Assembly: GCA_039919885.1 (NCBI GenBank) | Contig: JBDSEV010000068.1 | Coordinates: forward strand, 37,344-101,343 | Reading direction: 5' to 3' | Source of the DNA: JACMLD01 sp039919885 | Lineage (GTDB): Bacteria > Bacteroidota > Bacteroidia > Chitinophagales > Chitinophagaceae | Length of the DNA stretch: 64,000 nucleotides | Shown here: one piece after another, positions 1-8,710 of the stretch | Layout of the letters: every line of letters begins with the position of its first letter | Position numbering within the stretch: the first letter of the stretch is position 1 | The notes under the pieces: generated by a model | Told to the model about the DNA's origin: nothing | The model's database searches: none | Seen by the model: only the letters and a program-made list of their open reading frames with translations | Position numbers and translations under genes: made by a program

Positions 1-2256
1 CGCGTGGGCACCCTTGATAAAACCGGCGAACATGGCTATTACATTCCACCAGGTTTTATGCCCTTGCTTACTGCAAAAGTGGCGGATATTGCATCCTTTA
101 CGCGGGTGACGGATGATCTCGCCAGCGGCGTTATTGGATTTACAGATGAAAAAACCGGTCAACTAAAAACATTACGGGAAGAAAATATATGTTTTGCAGA
201 CAGCAATTTTTTAAGCGTTTTTTCATTCCCGCTGCTGTCAGGCAGTCCGTCACTTGCTGCTCCAAAAACAATGGCCCTGTCTGAGAAAATGGCCAAAAAG
301 ATATTTGGTAACTCCGCTGTCACCGGCAAAACAGTTACCATCAGCAACCAGTTTGGAAATACAGACTACACCATTATCGCGGTGTTTAAAGACATGGCAG
401 CGCAATCTGATATCCGGCCATCCTTATTGCTATCATTAAATACCCTGGAAACAGCTGCGGGCCGCAATGGCAACGACTGGGCCGATCCTGCTACGCTTGA
501 CAATGGATTTGTGAATTGCTACGCGGTGCTAAAACCTACCGCAAGTGCCGCTGCAGTTGCAAAGCAAATCAACGGTATTGTGCACGAATTGCAACCTTCC
601 GCTACCGAGCAGGTAATCCTTCAGCCGTTCAGCGAACTGCACCTCGCCCCTGCTTTTAATTACCCGTACCAGACTTTTGGCAGCTTGAAACTGGTTACGA
701 TGCTGGTGGGTGTAGGATTGCTTATTTTATTGATAGCCTGGGTAAATTATATCAACCTGTCAACCGTACAGGCATTAAGGCGCGCCAGGGAAACGGGTGT
801 GCGCAAAGTGCTGGGTGCGAGCCGCGGTCAACTTACGCTCCAGTACCTTACCGAAACTTTTTTTATAACTTTTTTTAGTGTGGCCATTTCATTTATACTT
901 GTTCAGTTATTACAACAATTATTCAATTCATTTACGGGAAGAGAACTTTCGTTGCAGGCGCTTAGTAATGGTTGGTTCTGGACAGTTGCATTTTTGGTGA
1001 TACTGCTGGGTTCTTTGCTCTCCGGCGGATATGTGGCATTTGTATTGAGTTCGTTTTCACCCATCACAGCAGTACGCGGAAAGATTGCCAGCAGCAGTAA
1101 TGGCATCGTATTACGGAAAGGGCTGGTGGTATTCCAGTTTACCATCTCTATTATTTTTATTATTTCCACCATCGTTATGTACCGGCAATTGCAGTACATG
1201 AAAACGACGAATCTTGGACTTAACCTTACCCAGCTGCTGGTAATAAAAGGCCCCACCATTGCTGCTGCGGGCAGTGCCCAACGAAATATAGCTTTCAAAA
1301 ACGAATTGTCACACTTAGCTTTTATAAAAACCCTGACTGCCTCCAACAATGTTCCGGGCAAGGGATATAATTTTTCAGCAGATCACATCACTAAGCCAAG
1401 CGCGCAAAAAGGCGATGAGAAAAAAAGTTACAAGATGTTTATTGCTGACGAACATTTTTTTAACACCTATGGCATTCCGCTGCTGTACGGAAAAATGTTT
1501 ACAACTGCGGATGCGGACCTCGGCTGGTCGAAAGCAAAAAAAGTAATCCTGAATCAAAAAGCGGTGGCTGCCCTGGGCTACGAAGCAAATGCGCAATTGC
1601 CCGGTCAAAAGATAGACTGGGCAGGCGAACAATATGAAATCGCCGGCATCGTAAAAGACTACCATCACCTTTCCCTGCAGAACGCCATCGAACCAATCGT
1701 ATTTCTGCCCTCCGCCTCTTCCTATTATTTTACCGTGCAAACGGATGTCAACAACATGCCAGGTAAAATTGCTACGCTCAACGCCATTTATAATAAATAT
1801 TTTTCCGGGAACCCATTTGAATATTTTTTTGCAGACGAAACCTATAATAAACAATATGCCAGTGAGCAACAGCTGGGTAACACTTTCATTGCAGCTGCAG
1901 TTATTGCTATTTTAATTGCATGTATGGGCTTGTTCGGACTGGCGGTCTTTACGGCACAGCAGCGAACCAAGGAAATTGGAATACGCAAAGTGATGGGTGC
2001 CAGTATAAAAAATATTGCGGGGTTGTTGTCTTTAGATTTTGTAAAACTGGTAGTAGCCGCCATTATTATTGCTACGCCGGTTGCATGGTGGGCAGGCAAC
2101 CAGTGGCTGCAGCAATTTGCATATCGCACCACGGTTGCCTGGTGGATATTTGCAATGGCTGGTGCCAGCGCGATACTGATCGCGGTGTTAACGGTCAGCT
2201 TCCAGGCTGTTAAAGCGGCCAGGGCCAACCCGGTAACGTCGCTTAGGGCGGAATAG
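1..2256 (+). CDS. MacB/FtsX-type ABC transporter permease, 5' end outside window
   Basis: The reading frame is open to the first base, so the gene starts upstream; about 40 residues, including the first membrane helix, are missing compared with the 787-residue paralogue at 37766-40129. From the GTG at base 4, residues 1-225 form a MacB-type periplasmic domain, a membrane helix lies near 229-250, and the FtsX box RARETGVRKVLGAS is at 260-273. A second half repeats the plan, with QRTKEIGIRKVMGAS near 653-667 and closing helices. Such permeases couple cytoplasmic ATP hydrolysis to movement of substrates from the periplasm or outer leaflet. The ATPase and a TolC-like protein follow on the same strand, which suggests an efflux unit; an adaptor (MacA) gene is not in the window and may lie upstream. 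The substrate is unknown. Confidence 0.9.
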   Translation, partial: RVGTLDKTGEHGYYIPPGFMPLLTAKVADIASFTRVTDDLASGVIGFTDEKTGQLKTLREENICFADSNFLSVFSFPLLSGSPSLAAPKTMALSEKMAKKIFGNSAVTGKTVTISNQFGNTDYTIIAVFKDMAAQSDIRPSLLLSLNTLETAAGRNGNDWADPATLDNGFVNCYAVLKPTASAAAVAKQINGIVHELQPSATEQVILQPFSELHLAPAFNYPYQTFGSLKLVTMLVGVGLLILLIAWVNYINLSTVQALRRARETGVRKVLGASRGQLTLQYLTETFFITFFSVAISFILVQLLQQLFNSFTGRELSLQALSNGWFWTVAFLVILLGSLLSGGYVAFVLSSFSPITAVRGKIASSSNGIVLRKGLVVFQFTISIIFIISTIVMYRQLQYMKTTNLGLNLTQLLVIKGPTIAAAGSAQRNIAFKNELSHLAFIKTLTASNNVPGKGYNFSADHITKPSAQKGDEKKSYKMFIADEHFFNTYGIPLLYGKMFTTADADLGWSKAKKVILNQKAVAALGYEANAQLPGQKIDWAGEQYEIAGIVKDYHHLSLQNAIEPIVFLPSASSYYFTVQTDVNNMPGKIATLNAIYNKYFSGNPFEYFFADETYNKQYASEQQLGNTFIAAAVIAILIACMGLFGLAVFTAQQRTKEIGIRKVMGASIKNIAGLLSLDFVKLVVAAIIIATPVAWWAGNQWLQQFAYRTTVAWWIFAMAGASAILIAVLTVSFQAVKAARANPVTSLRAE

Positions 2257-2335
2257 TTGTCCTTCAATCGCCCATTCAAATTCACGTTTGCAAAAGTTAA
2301 CAGGTACCACTGATGGCTAATAGCCGGCCAGCTAC

Positions 2336-2384
2336 GTACGAAATCGTACAAAAAGTGTCCGTTTCCGTACACCCCGCCGGACAC
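2336..2384. repeat. Two adjacent inverted repeats before the ABC ATPase gene
   Basis: In the 248-base gap between permease and ATPase, GTACGA (2336-2341) and TCGTAC (2344-2349) form a near-perfect palindrome. It is followed by GTGTCCG (2355-2361) and CGGACAC (2378-2384). No T-run follows, so this is not an ordinary terminator. It could be an operator or an mRNA structure. The role is inferred only. Confidence 0.4.
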
Positions 2385-2504
2385 ATCTGGGCTAAACCCT
2401 TTACTGGCAAAGGTTTGATTGTTGGCACAGCAGTTGAAAAACAAGTGCGGCAGCCATCGTTTTAACCACTAGGTTATCAGGTATCAAAAAGAAAAAATAA
2501 ATGT

Positions 2505-3167
2505 ATGATTGAACTAAAACATATTTCAAAATGGGTACAGGTAGGCGGGGCAAGAACTTTTTTGCTCAAGGACATCAGCCTTACCATTAAAGAAGGCGAA
2601 TTTGTTTCCATTATGGGACCATCGGGCAGCGGTAAGTCCACCCTGTTGAATGTGATCGGTATGCTGGATGATGCAGATGAGGGTGAATATAATTTTTTGC
2701 ATGAGGCTGTGCATAAGCTAAAGGAAAAAGCAAGATCGGCCCTGTATAAACAATACATTGGGTTTGTATTCCAGGCTTATCACCTGATTGATGAACTGAC
2801 CGTGTATGAAAATATTGAGACCCCACTTATCTACCAGGACATAAAAGCGTCTGAACGAAAAGCAATGGTGGCGGATATGCTGGATCGCTTTAACATAGTA
2901 GGCAAGAAAGATCTTTTCCCTACACAGTTGTCCGGTGGCCAGCAGCAACTGGTAGGTATTGCCCGCGCTTTAATAGCAAAACCAAAATTATTACTTGCGG
3001 ATGAACCCACCGGTAACCTTAATTCAAAACAGGGTGAAGAAATAATGGATCTTTTTAAAGAACTGAATAAAGACGGCGTAACCATTATACAAGTAACCCA
3101 CTCAGAAAAAAACGCGGGTTATGGCACGCATGTTATCAACTTACTGGATGGCAGAATTGATAACTAA
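2505..3167 (+). CDS. ABC transporter ATP-binding protein, LolD/MacB family
   Basis: This 220-residue protein is a single ATPase domain. It has Walker A GPSGSGKST at 38-46, Q-loop Gln near 90, the signature LSGGQQQ at 142-148, Walker B LLLADEP at 162-168 and a TH switch near 199. It should energise a permease of the MacB/LolCE class, most simply the one ending at 2256. The residues after the signature read LVGIARAL where RVAIARAL is usual in this family, a small deviation near the ATP sandwich. The TolC-like gene follows 85 bases downstream. The family is clear; the transported molecule cannot be told from sequence. Confidence 0.93.
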   Translation: MIELKHISKWVQVGGARTFLLKDISLTIKEGEFVSIMGPSGSGKSTLLNVIGMLDDADEGEYNFLHEAVHKLKEKARSALYKQYIGFVFQAYHLIDELTVYENIETPLIYQDIKASERKAMVADMLDRFNIVGKKDLFPTQLSGGQQQLVGIARALIAKPKLLLADEPTGNLNSKQGEEIMDLFKELNKDGVTIIQVTHSEKNAGYGTHVINLLDGRIDN

Positions 3168-3252
3168 TGCAAATTGCTTAAACCAGGAGAAGTGCAGCAT
3201 AATGCCGGATAGCCATTGGCTGAAGGCTTTACTAAAAATTGATTTACAGCTT

Positions 3253-4581
3253 ATGAAGCAGTTATTTTTTTTGAAAGGATGTCTATTGATTTCTTTGTTT
3301 GGCGCAGCGCAGGACAGCGTGCTTACCCTGAAGCAAAGTGTTGAAATAGCCATCGCCAATAATGCAACGGTGAAACAGGTGGAGTTTCAGATGGACATTG
3401 CAGGTGTTAACCTGAACCAGGCAAAGGGAAACTTTCTTCCGCAGGTAAATGGCACCATCAACCACAACCTTAACCAGGGCCGGAGCATTGACCCCGCAAA
3501 TAATGGCTATATCAACCAGCAGTTAACAACCGCCAACTATAACCTTTCAGGAAATGTTACCATTTTTAATGGTTTCTACCTGCTCAACAACCTGAAAAGC
3601 AATAAATATTATTACGAAGCCAGCAAAATGGACTGGCAGCAGTCGAAAGACAAAATCCTGCTGGATGTGATGCTGGCGTATGTGCAGATGCTCACCAATA
3701 ACGATTTGCTGGAGCAGGCACGCCGCCAGGCCGATGTAACCAACCAGCAAGTGAGCCGGCTGGAAATTATGAACCGCGAAGGTGCCATTAAACCCTCCGA
3801 CCTGTTTGATTTAAAGGGTCAGTATGGCAGTGATCAGCTGGCGTATGTAAATGCACAGAATTCGCTTGACCAGGCCCGTTATACACTCGCGCAACTGATG
3901 AATGTGCCGTATACCAAAAACCTGACAGCCGCTCAAATTGGCGCAGAGCAGTTTGATATGAACTACGGCAGTTCGCCCGATAGTATCTACCAGGTAGCCA
4001 TGCAGCAGTTGGCCATCATTAAAGCCGCTGATTTGAAAAGCAAGAGCTATGAAAAACAGGTGCAGGCGCTTAAAGGCAACCTCTACCCCAGCCTGGGTGT
4101 AGGCGGTGGTATCAGTACCAATTTTTCCAGCCTCGCACAGGATGCCGCCAATAAAAAAATACCTTACGATAACCAATTGAAAAATAACTACGGTACCTAT
4201 GTGGGTGCAGGCATTACAATTCCCATACTCAATAACTTCCGGTACCGCAACCAGGTGTCACTTGCTAAAATAGATTACAAAAGTGCACAGTTCATGGCGC
4301 AGACCACTAAAATTCAGCTGAAACAAAACATTGAAAAGGATTATTTTAATATGACTGCCTCGCTCGAACGTTACAAAACGCTCAACGACCAGGTGGTTGC
4401 GTATTCAGAATCATTTCGCGCGGCCGATACCCGGTTCACACAGGGTGTGGGTACAACGGTGGATTATATTATTGCAAAAAACAACCTCGACCGTGCCAAA
4501 ACAAACCTGATTGTTGCCCGGTACGATTACTTCCTGAGAACCAAAATACTCGATTACTACCAACAGCGTCCGCTTTGGTAA
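3253..4581 (+). CDS. TolC family outer membrane efflux protein
   Basis: The ATG at 3253 is preferred because it gives a typical signal peptide (MKQLFFLKGCLLISLFGAAQ) and avoids overlapping the ATPase gene; the frame is open back to 3121. The mature protein of about 420 residues has the two-fold repeated helical pattern of TolC-like channels, starting LTLKQSVEIAIANNATVKQ and ending in a long helix with TRFTQGVGTTVDYIIAKNNLDRAK. Such proteins form a trimeric outer membrane and periplasmic duct. Position after permease and ATPase genes supports a tripartite export system, though the periplasmic adaptor is not seen here. A weak stem (AATAGTC/GACTATT) followed by a T-run lies just downstream at about 4604-4656. 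Confidence 0.92.
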   Translation: MKQLFFLKGCLLISLFGAAQDSVLTLKQSVEIAIANNATVKQVEFQMDIAGVNLNQAKGNFLPQVNGTINHNLNQGRSIDPANNGYINQQLTTANYNLSGNVTIFNGFYLLNNLKSNKYYYEASKMDWQQSKDKILLDVMLAYVQMLTNNDLLEQARRQADVTNQQVSRLEIMNREGAIKPSDLFDLKGQYGSDQLAYVNAQNSLDQARYTLAQLMNVPYTKNLTAAQIGAEQFDMNYGSSPDSIYQVAMQQLAIIKAADLKSKSYEKQVQALKGNLYPSLGVGGGISTNFSSLAQDAANKKIPYDNQLKNNYGTYVGAGITIPILNNFRYRNQVSLAKIDYKSAQFMAQTTKIQLKQNIEKDYFNMTASLERYKTLNDQVVAYSESFRAADTRFTQGVGTTVDYIIAKNNLDRAKTNLIVARYDYFLRTKILDYYQQRPLW

Positions 4582-4684
4582 AGAAGGAATTTAGCGCAGT
4601 GAATAGTCACCGCTCCCAATCATCCAAAAGTTGCGCGAGACTATTTTTTTTTGTTTCCTTGTTATTATAAAGTGCTGCCGCGGG

Positions 4685-6451
4685 CTATTTGACCGCTATG
4701 AATTGGATGGACTTGAGGTTAAACCCGCCCTGTTTAAAATACACCCGTAGTACTTGTTTACCTGCAACAGTAATTTTGCCGGCAGAAAAAGTTTTCCAGG
4801 TTTTCATACCGCCGCTATTGGGTACCCATATTTTTTGAAGCAGCCACGGGTTGGTGGCAGTTCCAATGGATATCCGCCCGCTGTCGTTATCAGCAGCTAC
4901 CGTAAGCACCAGTTCGTATTTACCGCTTACTACATTGTCAATACTGTATTGCAACCACTCTCCTGCTTCAATATCGCTTACGTAATAGCTTTCATATAAT
5001 GCAGAATCTTTGCGGATATCAACGCCATCATTGCGGTATACCCCGCCACGGTTGCCTGCTGTTGTTTTTTGCGTGGCAGAACGATAATTAGCAGTATCCA
5101 TGTCCAAATAGGCCTGTCCATTGATACCAAGATCATAATCAACTGCGCTCAGCACAACGCCGTTTGAAATATTATTAGGTTTGAACGGGCGGGCAGCGCT
5201 GCTAAATGGTTGCCGCATCATAGCATCAATTACATCGCGGTGCACGATGTTGGTTTCAAATTTTGTATAGGTAGCCAATTCCAGCAAACCGCTGTACACA
5301 TCGCTCTCCTTTGGCGGATTTTCTCTTTTACCATTCCAGTATGCCCGCAATGCCTCATAATTATGATTGGTCTTTATTTGCAACGGATTATTGAAACCCA
5401 ATTTTTTTAATGGCCACCATGCCCAGCCAATATTGTTTTTCTCCAATAACCGGATGGCATTTGTAAACCAGGTATTGCTGTTTTCGCCTGTCTCGCCCAG
5501 CCAGACGGGTATATTATTATCGTTACGGTATTGAAGTAGGTAGGCAATGGATTCCACGTTGTTGTAATTCCAGTATTTGTGAAAACTCATGACCATGTTT
5601 TTGTCCCAGGCAGGCAAAATTCCCTTGTAGTTATTACCCCATGCATTGCCTTCGATGATGATGATATGGTTTTTGTCTACCGCGCGTATGGCAGCAGTAA
5701 TATCCACCATTAATTTTCTTAGTGGTGCGTTGCTGGTTTCTTTCTGACCATGTTTATCATTGACAGTATCAGCAAATCCCCAGTTGGGCTCATTAATGAT
5801 ATCGTATCCGCCAATCCAGGGTTCTTCCGCATACCGGGCAGCAAGTTGTTTCCACAGGGCAATCATCTTCTGCTGGTTGGCTTCGCTGTCCCAGAGCGAT
5901 GGTTTTGATGGGTCACGGTCCGCAATATTAAGATCATTGCCTTGCCCGCCCGGCGCCGCGTGCAAGTCCAGGATAAGGTACATTTTATTTGCTTTGCACC
6001 ATACCAGCAGGCTGTCAGTCATGGCAAAGCCCTTTTCCAGCCAGGTTTGCTGGCCGGCAATGGGCTCCTTTTCTATTGGTAAAGTGTATAAGTTATAGTG
6101 CATCGGTAAACGCACAGAATTAAAGCCCCAGGCTTTCAGTGAATCGATATCCACCCGGCGGGTATGATTGGCCAGCCAGACATCATAAAATTCCTGCGCG
6201 CCTTCCTTACCAATTAATGCCTCTATATGTTTTCGTATTTCATGTTGCTGCTGCCACTTGTTGGTTAGCCCCAGCATGTAGCCTTCCTGCAGCATCCATC
6301 CGCCAAGGCCAATGCCACGCAATAGCACATTTTCACCATTGCCATTAACGATTTGCTTGCCACTCGCTTTTAGAAAACCCTGTGCCTTGGCGTTAGTAAG
6401 CAAAACAATACCGGCAAGTGTAAATAAAATAAAACATTTAAGTCTTTGCAT
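4685..6451 (-). CDS. Secreted GH5 family glycoside hydrolase with C-terminal CBM6
   Basis: The likely start is the ATG at 6451, opening a signal peptide (MQRLKCFILFTLAGIVLLTN); an in-frame ATG at 6472 would overlap the upstream gene. The catalytic domain shows GH5 landmarks: LRGIGLGGW near 44-52, the acid/base Glu in DIINEPNW (about residue 221) and the nucleophile Glu in VWLGETGE (about 320). The last 150 residues resemble a CBM6 carbohydrate-binding module, with GEWLQYSID and a Lys/Phe-rich final strand. It should cut a beta-linked glucan or mannan outside the cytoplasm. The adjoining GH30 gene ends 11 bases upstream, so the two are probably co-transcribed and attack related polymers. The exact substrate is not resolved by sequence alone. 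Confidence 0.9.
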   Translation of the reverse strand: MQRLKCFILFTLAGIVLLTNAKAQGFLKASGKQIVNGNGENVLLRGIGLGGWMLQEGYMLGLTNKWQQQHEIRKHIEALIGKEGAQEFYDVWLANHTRRVDIDSLKAWGFNSVRLPMHYNLYTLPIEKEPIAGQQTWLEKGFAMTDSLLVWCKANKMYLILDLHAAPGGQGNDLNIADRDPSKPSLWDSEANQQKMIALWKQLAARYAEEPWIGGYDIINEPNWGFADTVNDKHGQKETSNAPLRKLMVDITAAIRAVDKNHIIIIEGNAWGNNYKGILPAWDKNMVMSFHKYWNYNNVESIAYLLQYRNDNNIPVWLGETGENSNTWFTNAIRLLEKNNIGWAWWPLKKLGFNNPLQIKTNHNYEALRAYWNGKRENPPKESDVYSGLLELATYTKFETNIVHRDVIDAMMRQPFSSAARPFKPNNISNGVVLSAVDYDLGINGQAYLDMDTANYRSATQKTTAGNRGGVYRNDGVDIRKDSALYESYYVSDIEAGEWLQYSIDNVVSGKYELVLTVAADNDSGRISIGTATNPWLLQKIWVPNSGGMKTWKTFSAGKITVAGKQVLRVYFKQGGFNLKSIQFIAVK

Positions 6452-6462
6452 GGCTGGTGATT

Positions 6463-7881
6463 TTAATCCCACAAATACGTTGCTACAGATCCGCCGTCTA
6501 AGCTAAGGCTGGCGTATTTATTCTTGTACTGCACGTTGAAGGTCTGCGCCTGTTTGCCGGTATTCGCAACAATCAGCACAATTTTGCCTGCAGGTGTTTT
6601 AAATGCAACATTGCTGAGATTGGTTGTTTCATTTGATTGAATGCGCACGCTGCCGGGCACCACCAACTTCGACGCATGGGCAATAGAATAATACGCGAGG
6701 TTGCGGGTGACCGAATCTTTATCAATGGTAACGGCACCCTGGCACATGTTGCAACCGCCGCGGTCAGTGAAAGGTTTGTACTGTGGGTCGGCCGCGAGGT
6801 TCCATTCAATAACATTCCGGCTCCAGTTACGGGTTGCTCCAACAATCAGCCTGCTAACCGGCGACGCAATATTTATTTTTGTAGCATCTGTTACACCAGC
6901 ATTTCCAAAATCAACCACCATTTGCTCAGTGAAATAAATATTTTTATCGGGGTGGGCATTGTGCACATCCGTGAGCGCAGTTATTTTTCCGCCGTACAGG
7001 TGAAAACCCGATCCGTCAATGTATTTTTTTGCTTCGGGATCATCTAAAATTAATATCGGATAATCTGGCCGGTCTGCATTGTGATCATACAAAATAATTT
7101 TGGTGTGGATGCCGGCTTTTGCAAATGCCGGGCCTAAATGATTTTTTATAAACGCGCCTTCTTCCGGCGCTGTTAGCAGCAGGCTGGGATTATTACCGGG
7201 GTGCAATGGCTCGTTCTGCACGGTAATGGCATCAATGAGAATGCCATCCGCTTTCATGGCCTGTATGTACTTCACAAAATATTTTGCGTAAGCAGTATAA
7301 TATTCAGGCTTCAGTCTTCCGCCACGTGCGTCGTTGTTGGTTTTCATCCAGGCTGGTGGCGACCACGGCGAGGCAAGTATTTTAATGGCAGGATTGATAC
7401 GGAGGATTTCTTTCATTACCGGTATAACGTCCGTTTTATCGGGCCCAAGGTCAAACTTTTTCATGCCAGTATCTGTCTGTCCTGCCGGCAGATCATCATA
7501 AGAAAAAACATGGTCATTCAAATCCGAAGCGCCGATGCTCAGGCGGAGGTAGCTGATACCAACCTGCGTACCAAATAATTCTTTTAACAAAGCTGCTCTT
7601 GCCGAATCGCTCATACGGATAATATGCTGTGCGCTGCCACCGGTTAGTGCAAAACCAAAGCCATCAATGGTTTGAAAAGTTTCGGCAGCATTTACTTCGA
7701 TAATATTTTTTGTGGTGGATTTGGCAGAAAAATGCACAGCAGCCGGCTGCAGGCTGAATAACTGGGAACGATCTGCGTTCGTTAACCATTGGAGAATACC
7801 GGTTTGTGACTGCGCGTAGCTGGCCCGTTCAAATCCTGCCAGCAGCAATAAAAAGAAAACAAACTTTGTGGCGCATTTCAT
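6463..7881 (-). CDS. Secreted GH30 family glycoside hydrolase (glucosylceramidase/beta-1,6-glucanase type)
   Basis: The ATG at 7881 begins a good signal peptide (MKCATKFVFFLLLLAGF); the frame extends to 7914 without one. The protein of 472 residues has the GH30 opening FQTIDGFGFALTGGSA, the barrel strand GISYLRLSIGASD, the acid/base Glu in TVQNEPLHP (about residue 224) and the nucleophile Glu in IYFTEQM (about 319), then the small C-terminal beta domain typical of GH30. Known members cleave glucosylceramide, beta-1,6-glucan or xylan. Pairing with a GH5-CBM6 gene in a Chitinophagaceae-like genome makes fungal or yeast beta-glucan a plausible target, which is inference. No SusC/SusD pair is seen, so this is not a classic polysaccharide utilisation locus. 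Confidence 0.9.
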   Translation of the reverse strand: MKCATKFVFFLLLLAGFERASYAQSQTGILQWLTNADRSQLFSLQPAAVHFSAKSTTKNIIEVNAAETFQTIDGFGFALTGGSAQHIIRMSDSARAALLKELFGTQVGISYLRLSIGASDLNDHVFSYDDLPAGQTDTGMKKFDLGPDKTDVIPVMKEILRINPAIKILASPWSPPAWMKTNNDARGGRLKPEYYTAYAKYFVKYIQAMKADGILIDAITVQNEPLHPGNNPSLLLTAPEEGAFIKNHLGPAFAKAGIHTKIILYDHNADRPDYPILILDDPEAKKYIDGSGFHLYGGKITALTDVHNAHPDKNIYFTEQMVVDFGNAGVTDATKINIASPVSRLIVGATRNWSRNVIEWNLAADPQYKPFTDRGGCNMCQGAVTIDKDSVTRNLAYYSIAHASKLVVPGSVRIQSNETTNLSNVAFKTPAGKIVLIVANTGKQAQTFNVQYKNKYASLSLDGGSVATYLWD

Positions 7882-7901
7882 ATTGCAAGTTGTTATCGCG
7901 T

Positions 7902-7948
7902 TTCGTGCGGACACGAAGCTCAGAGCTTCGGTCTCGTGCAGACACGAA
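7902..7948. repeat. Cluster of three short palindromes (REP-like)
   Basis: Three hairpins are packed into 47 bases: TTCGTG-CGGA-CACGAA (7902-7917), CGAAGCT-CAG-AGCTTCG (7914-7930) and TCGTG-CAGA-CACGA (7934-7947). The outer two are direct copies differing at one of 15 bases (7903-7917 and 7934-7948). The cluster lies 20 bases after the stop codon of the DUF3347 gene and 21 bases before the GH30 start, between two minus-strand genes. The form resembles REP/BIME elements; the family is not identified. Confidence 0.65.
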
Positions 7949-7968
7949 CGGGGTCAAGCGGTATTTCG

Positions 7969-8592
7969 TTATTTCGTAAAATCGAGCGAATCAGTAATGT
8001 CTCCGCATCCTTCCATCGTAGCTTTGTATTTTGGATGCTGGGTGCCCAGGTAAGGATTTACAATTTTATTGCTGTTGCTTATCCACCATGCTTCTTCGTC
8101 TTCGTTAAATGCCATGGGGCAATGCTGGTGATACAATTTTTGGCGATCGTATTTTACCGTACGGACCAGGTTGTACAATCCTTCTGAAATCAATTGAAAT
8201 TCTCTTTTCTTTTTTATGAGCTCCGCCTCGCCAATCAGTCCTTTGGAAGAACCACTGATGGTACTCGCAAAATCCGCCGCCATTTGCTGTATGGTACCCG
8301 TGGTATCCCCTTTTATTTCACTTGTTTTAAGGCTGTCAGCAAACACAACCATTTCAGCAGCGGCAGCATTGGCTTTAGCGGTATCGTACACGGTGATGGC
8401 ATCCTTTAAAGAAAAATAGCTGTTCAGCAGCTTTTCAAAAGATTCATTAAATGCAGCGGAGTTCTTGCTGACGCTCAACGCCACCTGTTTCGACTCATCA
8501 TTACCATCCCCCGCTTTACGGGAAAAAAACAACTTATTAATGGCAAAGGCGGCCACCAGCACCAGGATGATTGCTACAACAATTTTCTTCAT
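7969..8592 (-). CDS. DUF3347 domain-containing membrane-anchored or exported protein
   Basis: The ATG at 8592 gives an N-terminal hydrophobic segment (MKKIVVAIILVLVAAFAI); the open frame continues to 8682 but this start fits export best. The 207-residue protein has a helical central region and a C-terminal pattern typical of DUF3347: HQHCPMA, WWISNSNKIVNPYLG and then MEGCGDI. In relatives this domain is found alone or fused to heavy-metal efflux adaptors, and its Cys, His and Met residues suggest metal binding. That role is inference. The gene starts 119 bases from the divergent ABC-F gene and is followed by the palindrome cluster and the GH30 gene. Confidence 0.75.
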   Translation of the reverse strand: MKKIVVAIILVLVAAFAINKLFFSRKAGDGNDESKQVALSVSKNSAAFNESFEKLLNSYFSLKDAITVYDTAKANAAAAEMVVFADSLKTSEIKGDTTGTIQQMAADFASTISGSSKGLIGEAELIKKKREFQLISEGLYNLVRTVKYDRQKLYHQHCPMAFNEDEEAWWISNSNKIVNPYLGTQHPKYKATMEGCGDITDSLDFTK

Positions 8593-8648
8593 TTCCGGTA
8601 TGAATTTGGTCAAAATTAAGAGATAAAAATTATACCCCCTCTTTATCA

Positions 8649-8656
8649 TATTTTTG
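8649..8656 (+). promoter_or_regulatory. Bacteroidota -7 element TATTTTTG upstream of the ABC-F gene
   Basis: TATTTTTG matches TAnnTTTG and lies 54 bases before the ABC-F start at 8711. No TTTG is present at the usual distance, so the promoter call rests on the -7 element only. On the minus strand TAATTTTG (8618-8611) lies 18 bases upstream of the DUF3347 start and may serve that gene. Confidence 0.4.
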
Positions 8657-8710
8657 CCGAAATATGCCCCGGGGCAAAACAATTATTTTTCGCTGATTTT
8701 AATACTATTT

